Of a stretch of DNA of 64,000 bases, positions 55,444 through 64,000 are shown in pieces. Within the stretch, counting starts at the first letter, position 1; every line of letters begins with the position of its first letter. The DNA lies in the NCBI RefSeq assembly GCF_050003625.1, contig NC_134401.1:70350537-70414536 (forward strand), read 5' to 3'. The stretch is from Haematobia irritans. Lineage: Eukaryota; Arthropoda; Insecta; Diptera; Muscidae. Below the pieces are notes generated by a model. That model did not search any database, was not told the origin of the DNA, and saw only the letters and a program-made list of their open reading frames with translations. A program made the translations under genes and the position numbers.

Positions 55444-56199
55444 AGAAAGAACTTTTTTACCATTACATAATTCAGCTCATTAGTTTATATATCAGATATA
55501 CTGCTCTCTATTTGGGTTCAAACTGAAAAAGGCAGGTAAAACAAAAATGCAATTTAATGCCAACGCCACTTCGCAACTTCAAGGTGAATCTTCCAACCGG
55601 TCTTGGTTTTAAGAAAACTAGGAGTGAAAAAAATTATAATTTTAAAAGATCAATACGGTACCCACTTTTTTATTGCAAACATATTCTTATATATTTGCTA
55701 AAATGATGGAGTTGATGGGAATGATTGGTCAATTTCACGCAATAAAATTGGTCACTAAAAGAAATGAATAAAAAATATATTAGTTTAGTCCGTTTAATGT
55801 AAACAGGCTTCAATGGAAAACGGTATTCACATTTCACAATTTCTTACCTTCAATAAACATAGATTGTTTTCCATTTTTACAATACCACAAAACACAAACT
55901 CAGGTAAATTGAAATGCGTTCTCTCATATATTTTTTCAAACCTTTACCACGTGGCCATTTGTTGTTGCACACTTTATTTATTTCAACCCTTTGCTATGAT
56001 TTGTTGTTGCGTTCAAAATATTTATGCACACATTTTGAATGCAGCAGACAGAATGTCGCCAATCATGTTTTTCAATTTACGCGAAAAACAAAAACCCAAC
56101 CGTTCGTTACGAGTTACTTCCACAGACTTATCTCTCCATTATACATTGTTGAATAAATACCCATTCTCTTGTTCTCTTTTCGCCCTTTCCATTGCTCAA
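55444..56199. other. Unassigned AT-rich interval
   Basis: A 157-residue frame (55813-56286) has low-complexity composition and runs into MITE sequence; I do not regard it as a gene. Nothing else was recognised. Confidence 0.4.
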
Positions 56200-56493
56200 A
56201 ATTATTCAATTTCAATCACAAAGGTGATTGGATCAATCACATGTGTAATTGGAAACGGAAAAAATTTCAATCACGTTTGTAATTGAAAATTATTTCCGAA
56301 TTGATTAACAAATTGATTGAATCAATTAATATTTTAATTGGAAACGTAACAAATATCAATCATTTTTTTAATTGGTTTTTATTCGGATTTGATTAAATAA
56401 TTAATTGAATCAATTAACATATTAATTGTATCCGTTTCCAAATTCAATTAAGTGTTTAATTGAAAAAAAAATGGTGATAATTTTTTGTGTGTA
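56200..56493. mobile_element. AT-rich palindromic MITE, copy 4, right part
   Basis: It has the characteristic TTAATTG palindromes and ends GGTGATAATTTTTTGTGTG followed by TA. It abuts the mariner N-terminal fragment. Confidence 0.75.
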
Positions 56494-56509
56494 CAAATTT
56501 CACGCACGT

Positions 56510-56749
56510 TTATTCGTCATACACTTTGGCTACAATTTCTGTTGTTGTTTCTGTTTTTGGACGTCCACTACGTGGTTCATCTTCAATGCTTGTACGACCA
56601 CGCTTAAATTCAGCAACCCAATTTTTTACTGTTGCATATGAAGGAGCACTTTCACCTAACACATTCACCATATCATTATGAATTTCTTGTCCCGATAAAC
56701 CTTTTTTATGTAAATATTTAATGACTGCACGCATTTCTAATTTTTCCAT
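56510..56749 (-). pseudogene. Mariner transposase N-terminus
   Basis: The minus-strand frame from ATG 56749 has 79 residues: MEKLEMRAVIKYLHKKGLSG, EIHNDMVNVLGESAPSYATV, KNWVAEFKRGRTSIEDEPRS and GRP. This is the paired helix-turn-helix DNA-binding domain plus the GRPK linker of mariner transposases. Stops follow and the catalytic D,D34D domain is missing. The inverted-repeat end lies at about 56850-56885. Confidence 0.88.
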
Positions 56750-56893
56750 TGTAACAAAATTGCCAGATCGAAAATCGATCGAAAATTTAACATGTGTTCA
56801 TAACAGAGATAGAAGTTTCCAAAACACTTAACTTTTTTCTGTTTATACCGCGCTTTTTGTGCTAGGCTAAGAAGTTTCTGCCTCGTAATACTT

Positions 56894-57284
56894 ACTTAGT
56901 ACAGTAATTCCGTAATGGACGGAGACATTCTAAGCAACAATGTACATACTCAATGTTTTTATAAAATTCTTTTCGCTGCAAAACGACCGATAAAAAACAC
57001 AACCGATAAAAAAATTTTCGCTGCAAAAAAGTAAAAAAAATGATGGTAGGACATGTTTGCGGCATTTGACAACCATTTAAATGCTTATTGCCAGCATACA
57101 TTTTTCTCGGCTAGAAAATTCTTTTCAAGAAGACAAAATACATGATTTTCGCGACAATTACATGCTCTAGATAAGCATTAAATGAATGCGGCAACCATGT
57201 CAATCATGTTCTTTCTGTGCATGCATGAATAGCTAACAATTGAGAGATTGAAGATAAGCTCAGATACACATGCAACACTAGAAC
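56894..57284. other. Unassigned interval
   Basis: No gene or element recognised. CTGCAAAA(C/A) motifs repeat near 56970-57030. Confidence 0.35.
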
Positions 57285-57411
57285 AGCTGCGTGCACTAAA
57301 AAAACATGGCCAGTTCCAAAGATTTTTTCTTTACACTAATGATTTTGGTATTGATTCATTCCAATCACAAGAAGCGGAGAATTGAAGTAAGGACAAATTT
57401 AGGACACAACT
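57285..57411. repeat. Dispersed repeat R, copy 2, left part
   Basis: Matches 11310-11333, 13061-13083 and 13483-13560 in order: CACTAAAAAAACATG, GTTCCAAAGATTTT, CTAATGATTTTGGTATTGAT and GAGAATTGAAGTAAGGACA. It is interrupted by LINE F and resumes at 62386. Confidence 0.7.
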
Positions 57412-57528
57412 ATACAAATATTATTATTCAACCGTCGAACTGAACGGACGTGTTTTCTAATTGCGGGCTATTTCATCGTAATAAGTACTTATTACGAATT
57501 TCACGTGTGGTGGAAATAATAAACCACC

Positions 57529-58719
57529 ATGCAGCGAAATTTAAAGTCATCCACAGGGTTGCTAACTTCAGGGCCCAGTGGACGGGTAACGACTGAAGTT
57601 ATAAATTTGGGCAGCGACCAAGAGTCAGGCCCAATTAGTCGACCTGTAGACGGGTCGACTGGCGGTGACACTTTGGCAAGACGAACCTTTTCTAAGGTGA
57701 CGACATCAAAAGGAGGCAATCCCTCTCGGAAGAGATTCAAGGAACGAAGAAATGCTTTGTTTATCCTAAAGAAATTAGGATCAGTCGACTCAAGCACGTT
57801 GTCGGCTAAGCAAAGCGATTCCTTAAAATGGGCTCAAGGAATTCTTGAAGCTGGAAAAGGGAACGATCACCGGATGAGCTGGCATCCTCTAAACGGGATC
57901 AAAGATCGTTTGCAAAAGACAGCCTTGTGATGGCTATTATTAATAAAGGAGCATTGGACGGTATGATTCCAAGGCAAAAATGGGGGAAATTGAGAACGCG
58001 ATGTCTGGTGTCTACTCAGAGGTGCGAAAAAAGTTTCCCGGACCAAGTCCTCGACTTCAAGATGCTGGATGGTATCAAGGACGATATAAGTTAATAGCTT
58101 TTGCGGACCAGAGGTCTATGGATTGCTTTAAAGCTGCATTGATGCTAATTGGTGAAGTTTGGGAAGGAGCCGCTTTGGAGTTAGTCGATAAAAAAGGCAT
58201 ACCGGCTAAACCTAGAGCACATGCATGGATACCAGCAAACCCTCCTGATCCTGAGTCAATACTAGAGAGACTAAAAGAATGTAACCCAGATCTTCCAACC
58301 GCCGATTGGAAGGTTGGTCGTTTGGATGAGGTGGATGGACCAAGACGACATGCGGTGTTTATATTAAACATAGAGTCGCTGCCGGACGTGTAAGTTATGG
58401 CTTTCATGATATCCATATGAAGGTATACAAAAGCGATCAGCCAAAGGATTCCGAAACGGACAAGCCTCCGGTAGAGTCAGCAGTGAAAAAATCTCCTAGC
58501 GAAGCCGAAGGTGACATAAAACCTGCAGACTATGGCGAAAATCATATGCGGGAAGTTTCTACAGGCTGAAACCTCACCAAAGCTGAACCGCGGATTGTTG
58601 CGAGAGTCACCGAGATCTGTGAAGAGGAAGCCCTTGATGACTCAATTGAAGCGGCTGATGTGACGGTGGTTGAAAATTTGGATGGTTCTACGGTTCCTCC
58701 AGATAAATCTTCACCATTG
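57529..58719 (+). pseudogene. LINE F ORF1, frameshifted
   Basis: Frame 57529-57930 covers the Ser/Gly-rich and basic N-terminus (RKRFKERRNALFILKK). It shifts near 57857, where GGAAAAAGGGAACG has lost bases, and 12 bp are missing near 57913. Frame 57980-58393 has the central domain (AGWYQGRYKLIAFADQRSMD, HAWIPANPPDPESIL, LPTADWKVGRLDEVDG). The tail is broken near 58390 and again near 58560. It ends in the conserved ORF1/ORF2 overlap. Confidence 0.85.
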
Positions 58720-61700
58720 TAAGGCCGCTTGTGCTGCCTTAAAAGTTCTCCTGATGAAAGGAGACATAGATATAGTTCTTATTCAAGAACCATACATATA
58801 TAAGAACAAGATCTGTGAATTAAGCACTCCGGGTTTCAAACATTTGCATAATACCGGTAACGATATAAATCGAGCATGTATAATTGCTAAAAACGAACTA
58901 AACTTGTTTCTGCTTCCTTCATTGAGCAATGCAGACACTGTCGTAGCCAGTCTAGATATATCCAAATGCAAATATTGGGTATCTTCGGTCTACATGGGAC
59001 ATGATAGGGAGATGCCACCCTGTGCCGTTAAGACCTTAGTTGAGGAGTCACTAAAAACAAAGACAAAACTCATTATGGGATGCGATGCAAATGCACATCA
59101 TAGTATTTGGGGAAGTAGTGATACTAATGCAAGGGGAGAGTCGCTAATAGAGTTTATTTTGCGTAATAACCTGGTAGTTCGCAATAAGGGAGATGCACCA
59201 ACCTTCGTCACCAGGAACAGACAAGAGGTTGTGGACGTCACGTTGACCTCTCCGGAACTGAATGATAAGATAACTGAGTGGCAAGTTTTGAGGGAACATA
59301 GCTTCTCAGATCACCGCTACATCAGTTTCAGATTGGCTGTTCGTACTTCAAAGACCATATTTCCGCCAAATGTAAGGAAAGCTGATTGAAATAGGTATAG
59401 GGAATCGTTCAATTTGATGATACCGGAAATGCCAGAGACAAATATGAGCACTGTGCAAAATATCGAACACGCAGTGGAGCGGATTACTAAGGCCTTCAAC
59501 ATGTCACTGAAAGCTGCTTGCCCTAGAGGAAAGCCAAGGGGAAAAATCGGCCGCCATGGTGGACTACGGAGTTAAGTAATATGAGGAAATCCTGCAGGAA
59601 GCTCTTTAACAAAGCAAAGTCCACAAGAGCTCCGGAGGATTGGGACATTTACAAGATTAATCTGAGAGCATATAAACGAGAACTGAGAACCCCTGGGATG
59701 ATTACTGTAGCAGTATTGAGAATACGTCAGAGGCATCCAGAATACGGAAGGTGCTAGCATCCACTAACACCGCTCCAGGTTTCATTAAAACATCGGAGGG
59801 AAATTGGACAACGTCCAGCGAGGAGACGTTGGAGGTACTTTTGGACACACACTTCCCTGGAAATCAGACGGTTGAACCATGTTCTGGCGGAGTAACAGAG
59901 GCTCAGCGGTCATTTCCTATCGAGGAAATTGTATCGGAATCTAGAATAAAATGGGCTTTAAATAGCTTTGGACCATTCAAATCCCCCGGACCTGATGGAA
60001 TTACTCCGGCGGAATTACAAGCAGTGGCTGAAAGAATTATCCCCTGGTTGACGGTGATATATAAACGATGTGTAAACTTAGCATATATTCCAGAAAAGTG
60101 GAGGGAAACAAAAGTCGTCTTCATACCTAAGGCAGGAAAAGCCTCTCACTCGAGTTCGAAGGATTTCCAACCAATCAGCTTATCCTCATTCCTACTTAAG
60201 ACTCTGGAGAGGATGATAGACATGTATCTTAGAACTAGCGTGGATTCAAGTTTGCTCTCGAAATGACAGCATGCATACTCGAAGGGCAGGTCTACTAAGA
60301 CCGCATTACATGAACTAGTCAGCTCACTATCTGTCAAAGAATACACAATCGTGGCGTTTCTAGACATCGAAGGGGCGTTCAATAATGTCCATCCGAGCTC
60401 TATATTAAATGGACTGACAACCCTGAATGTTGATCCAGGTATACTTAGGCTGTTAGACGAACTTCTTATAAAGAGACGAATTTCAGCCACACTAGGGCAA
60501 GCAAACATACAAAGTTATGTGAACAGAGGCACTCCCCAAGGAGGAGTTCTATCACCTCTTCTTTGGAATGTTGCTATAACCAACCTTCTGGTTTACCTAG
60601 GAAAAGAAAGGATAAAAGTGGTGGCATACGCAGATGATGTGGCGCTAGCAGTCAGGGGAAAATTCCCATCCACAATCAGAGATATTATACAGAGAGCTCT
60701 CCGGATGACTGAGAATGGGCGAAAGATAATGGTCTTGGTGTAAATCCAGAAAAGACAGAACTAGTCATGTACGGCAAAGGTCGCAAAACTCCCACGGTTA
60801 GGCCCATTTCCTTAGGGGGTACTGAAATTCCCTTTGGTGAGTGTGCAAAATACCGTGGCGTTATTTTGGACAGGAAGCTGAATTTTAGGCTTAATATTGA
60901 AGAGAGGGCGAGAAAAGCCACGGTAGCTTTGTACTCGTGCAAAACGGCAATAGGGAAAAAGTGGGGACTAAAACCAAAAATTGTGCATTGGCTATACACG
61001 GCAGTAGTTAGACCTATAATGCTATATGGTGTTGTAGTATGGTGGCCGGCACTTCAGAAACCGACTTGTTTAGATAAAGTTCAGCGTATGGCGAGCTTAT
61101 GTATCTCAGGCGCATTTAGTTAGACAGGAACAGACTCCCTTAATGTCATGCTACATCTATTGCCTTTACACATTTTGGCCAAAAAGTCAGCTGCAACAAC
61201 GGCTGTGCGGTTGCGCGAGCTATCGATGTGGTCGGAAAAAATGTACGGTCATAGTTCGGTCCTCAAAGTAATGCCAGATGTGCCTAACGTAGTGGATTAC
61301 ACCCTGGCAAAACCACTTTTCGACAAAAAGTTTGAAACTCTAATTCCCAACAGTGAGGCGTGGTGTACACAGACTCCGGGGAATAAAAGATATATAGATT
61401 TCTACACTGATGGCTCCAAATTGGATGGACAAGTGGGTTTCGGAGTATATTCTAAAGATCTGGAAATTCGAATATCTAAAAGATTACCTAATCACTGTAG
61501 TGTTTTTCAGGCTTAAATAAGAGTGGTGGTGAATTGGCTGAGAAGTAATGTTCCAACAAATATTGGCATTAATATATACTCGGACAGTCAACCTGCAATA
61601 AAATCCTTGGACTCTGTGTTCCTTAACTCGAAAACGGCCATAGACTGCCGCAAATATCTCAAGGAGATGGCTGAGCAGTACAATATTCACCTAATATGGG

Positions 61701-62143
61701 TGCCTGGCCATAGGAACATACCGGGAAACTGCGAAGCAGATGTGTTAGCAAGGCAAGGAACTACCTTAAATATTCCAGGGGAACTAGAATCTGTTGGTAT
61801 GCCTCTGGCCACCTGCAATCTCTTACTGCGTGAGAAGACTTTTATGATGGCCAATATTCGATGGGAGAATTGCAAGGGTTGTAACGACGCCAATCAAATA
61901 TGGCCCAATTTAAACTTAAACCGCACACTAGATATGCTAGTGTTCTCAAGGCGTCAGATAGCACTCCTGATATCTGCTATAACGGGTCGCTGCCTGATAG
62001 GCGAATTTGCAAAAACTATAGGTGCGAAGTATAAAGACTATTGTATAAGCTGTCATGATGTGGATGAAAAGGAATCAATTAAACACCTCTTGTGTGAGTG
62101 TCCTGCTTTTTATGTAAGGCGTAAGCGAATTTTAGGAGCCTAA
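58676..62143 (+). pseudogene. LINE F ORF2: endonuclease, RT, RNase H, multiply disabled
   Basis: The endonuclease frame 58670-59389 is complete (INLHHCKAACAALKV, GCDANAHHSIWGSSDTNARG, SDHRYISFRL) and ends at TGA where copies A and B have TGG. RT pieces follow (59751-60266 with PGPDGITPAEL; 60351-60743 with AFLDIEGAFNNV, TPQGGVLSP, YADDVAL). The frame is broken by TGA at ~60265, a one-base loss near 60714 and TAG near 61121. RNase H spans two frames (TDGSKLDG at ~61410; SDSQPA and NCEADVLARQG at ~61580-61750), with 12 bp lost in the QAEILAI region. The Cys/His end (YCISCHDVDE) precedes a stop at ~62141. Confidence 0.9.
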
Positions 62144-62385
62144 AGCTTTAGATTACTGGCTGACCTGGAAAACGTTAACTTAAGCAGTTTGTTAATGTTT
62201 TTGGAGCAATCTGGTTGGTTCCACAAAAGTATATAATAGAGAAGGTGCAGTGGTTAAGACTAGAAGTGCCCATATGTAATAGGTACTTTTAGTTAAATGT
62301 GGTATCACAATGGACTGAATAGTCTAAGTGAGCCTGAAATTTAATCGGGCTGCCACTTTAACCTAACCTAACCTAGGACACAACT

Positions 62386-62895
62386 CTCTTGTAAATTTAA
62401 GTTATGCGCACTTGATTCTGGAAAACAAAGTTTAATTTATTCGTTTTTCACATGTTTTTAATAGTTTCCTTTAAAATCATATTTACGGCAACTTTTCCAC
62501 ATTCGGACTGGACTACAAGTAGAAAATATGCTTTGTTTCAAGTAAAAAATTCTTCAAAATAAAGTGTTGGAAAATAACTCATATTTTTAAACGATTTATT
62601 CCTTTGTAGTCTAGATGCAAAAAGTGTACAAATTTAAAGATGAGTTCATAAATTTTGAAGAATTTTTCAGATTTATTAAAGCCAAGTTTATCTTAATCAA
62701 ACAAAATTTTCATTTTCATTTTAGGATACCCATTTTTAAGTCGAATCACTTAACTATAAACAAACAAAAACAAAATGACTTCATTGAAAAGTTTATCCAC
62801 GTTTGGACAAGAAACAAAACTTTATATCAGAGAAATGCTAAGCAATATTCGGAGTCGTATTTTAAGAACAATCTTTAGCCTCACGACACTATTTC
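62386..62895. repeat. Dispersed repeat R, copy 2, right part
   Basis: Continues R after LINE F: CTCTTGTAAATTTAAG, GCACTTGATTCT, AAAACTTTATATCAGAGAAA, CGTATTTTAAGAACA. Parallel to 13560-14080. The small plus-strand frame across it (62615-62878) has no recognised domain. Confidence 0.65.
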
Positions 62896-63044
62896 TCCGT
62901 GAGAGTAATGCACCGTGCAGACTATGAGTTTATCCGGATGGAATGTCTGTGTTTGTAAAGAATCTTACAGTGTGGTCGAACGCTAAGAATTGTCTGATGT
63001 AAGTAAAATATCGATAAATGTGTTATCGGTTCCACTAATTATCG
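62896..63044. other. Unassigned spacer
   Basis: No signal recognised. Confidence 0.35.
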
Positions 63045-63240
63045 GTAGTATCGCCCCATCATTTTTTCCACTTCCGATGCAGGTTTTTTGGACAAGCCCA
63101 CAACATTTTCTTTTAAAGCGCATCCCGGAATCCCCTATCGATTTTTTTCACTTCAAATGCAGTCATTTTGGACAAGTATTAGAAAGTACGCAATTAGAAT
63201 ACTTTAAGAGAAAATTTAAGTTTTGAACAATTAAATTTTA
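63045..63240. repeat. Second copy of the dispersed repeat seen at 7499-7799
   Basis: Two units with CACTTCCGATGCAGG, TTTTTTGGACAAG, CTTTTAAAGCGCATCCCGG and TCGATTTTTTTCACTTC. They end in GAAAATTTAAGTTTTGAACA. Same block order and tail as at 7499-7799. Confidence 0.8.
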
Positions 63241-63666
63241 CCTATTTTTTTTTTAAAGTAAAAAAAAAATAAATTAAAATAAATTTCATCCCCATTGGGA
63301 TTTAAACCTGTGCCGTTTGACTTTTTCACTTCCATGGAAGTTCTTTTGAGAAGGTTTTGCAAATTACTAGAACTTTACATTTTTGTTGATTTTTAATGGA
63401 AAAGATTTATTCATACAAAAACATAGAAACGATGAATAACATAAAAAATAATATTTGATAAAAAAAATTGCCGCTGGTGAGATTTGAATCAGCGTTCTTT
63501 AGTTTCTCATTCATAACGCCGTGGTGCCATATTAGGTTCACATCACAAACATTTGAATGGACGTTTTGATGCTTAGTGTTCCATGACGTTTGTTGTGGTG
63601 CCAACCAGAGATAATATGTATCAAACTTTTTTAGGTTTTGCGACTGTCGGAAAGTTGTAAACGTCA
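63241..63666 (-). repeat. tRNA-like (SINE-like) remnants
   Basis: On the minus strand GGTTTAAATCCCAATGGGG (about 63288-63311) and GATTCAAATCTCACCAGCGG (about 63475-63495) resemble tRNA B boxes. The second is preceded by a GGCACCACGGCGTTATGAAT block that could be an A-box region. Too decayed to name. Confidence 0.35.
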
Positions 63667-64000
63667 CATTCACTCAAAAAAAGTGAACCCTATATTTCAC
63701 TAATGCCGATTTAACTCTCTTTTAGTTCATGGAATTATTACGTTTTAAGAAAGTTTTCATGACTTTAACCCTTTCACTACCGATGTCCACTACGGAGGAC
63801 ATTCGAAAACGACTCCAAACTCTACCTCCCCACTTAGTTTCGATTTGTTTCTCCATGATATTTTAAAGTCGAGGCTCTTATCTAAATAAGCTATAAATAT
63901 TTCCCATACAACTGGACCCTAAAATGTATTTGCATAACATTTTTTGACAACACCCAGAAAAAAGTGACCGCTTCTTTAAGTTAAAATGAACTCATTGTGA
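63667..64000. other. Element ends: CACT-AAAAAA-type and piggyBac-like, cut by the window edge
   Basis: CACTCAAAAAAAGTGAACC at about 63671 and CACCCAGAAAAAAGTGACC at about 63952 resemble the end of the 40378 element. Between them TTAACCCTTTCACTACCGAT (63766 on) looks like a piggyBac-type end after TTAA, with an inner inverted pair GATGTCC...GGACAT. Confidence 0.35.

Larger units (their letters stand above)
45045..56885 (-). mobile_element. Mariner split by an ~11-kb insertion cluster
   Basis: The left end CGAGGGCGGTTCGGAAACTT (45045) and inverted right end AAGTTTCTGCCTCG (56885) are mariner termini, each next to TA. The minus-strand C-terminus of transposase is at 45110-45222 and the N-terminus at 56510-56749. 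The middle catalytic part is missing, and the space is filled by an AT-rich MITE and everything nested in it. That the two halves are one original insertion is inferred from orientation and complementary content. Confidence 0.7.
57412..62374 (+). mobile_element. LINE copy F (LOA/R1-type), near full length, old
   Basis: Target duplication AGGACACAACT at 57401-57411 and 62375-62385. The 5' end CAACCGTCGAACTGAACGG (57430) follows ~18 extra bases. It has all domains but is visibly diverged from A and B and carries many stops and indels. The 3' end is CTTTAACCTAACCTAACCT. Confidence 0.94.

Noticed and set aside
55813..56286. 157-residue plus-strand frame
   Set aside because: Low-complexity composition, overlaps the MITE, no domain, and a competing frame over the same bases.

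Overview
The window reads as repeat-dense, AT-rich intergenic DNA from a higher fly, most likely a calyptrate (house-fly or stable-fly type). The organism is inferred from the families present: BEL/Pao and Ty3/gypsy LTR elements, a LOA/R1-type LINE with RNase H, a Jockey/CR1-like LINE, a Penelope-like element, mariners (one DD41D, rosa-like), and hAT, Harbinger-like and piggyBac-like MITEs. I see no convincing host gene, rRNA or functional tRNA gene. Almost every long reading frame belongs to a transposable element (TE), and most are broken.

Layout: 1-5984 is a BEL/Pao element on the minus strand whose gag-pol frame looks open and runs off the window edge; its tRNA-Arg primer site and 5' LTR are visible. 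6091-6600 is a near-perfect 255-bp tandem duplication. 7499-13482 holds damaged minus-strand LINE copies (D and C), an AT-rich MITE carrying a piggyBac-like MITE, and a hAT MITE. 14114-14214 is a triple array ending in tRNA-Trp-like 3' sequence. 16092-21091 is a decayed gypsy element with short LTRs and a SAP-like gag domain. 21161-25658 holds a hAT element, a foldback element, a gypsy protease remnant and a TA-flanked MITE.

25669-37442 is a nest that can be dated step by step from target-site duplications: LINE copy E was hit by an AT-rich MITE, a DD41D mariner and a Harbinger-like MITE, and that MITE was then hit by near-full-length LINE copy A (28668-33701). 37707-38969 is a ~590-bp tandem repeat. 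39378-43845 is MITE/foldback territory with an old SINE. 43995-44943 is a Penelope-like endonuclease fragment. 45045-56885 is a mariner split by an 11-kb insertion cluster. That cluster contains a second LINE family (minus strand, 55140-46025), itself hit by two SINEs and by LINE copy B (49154-54175). 57412-62374 is an older copy of the first LINE, inserted in a dispersed repeat.

The most interesting theme is a LINE/SINE partnership. The tRNA-derived SINEs end in the same ~65-bp tail as the LOA-type LINE, finishing in CCTAA repeats. This suggests that the SINE is mobilised by that LINE. Copies A and B are nearly identical, carry different lesions and have clean target duplications, so an active source copy probably exists or existed recently.

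All identifications come from reading motifs and ends by eye. No database search or alignment was run.
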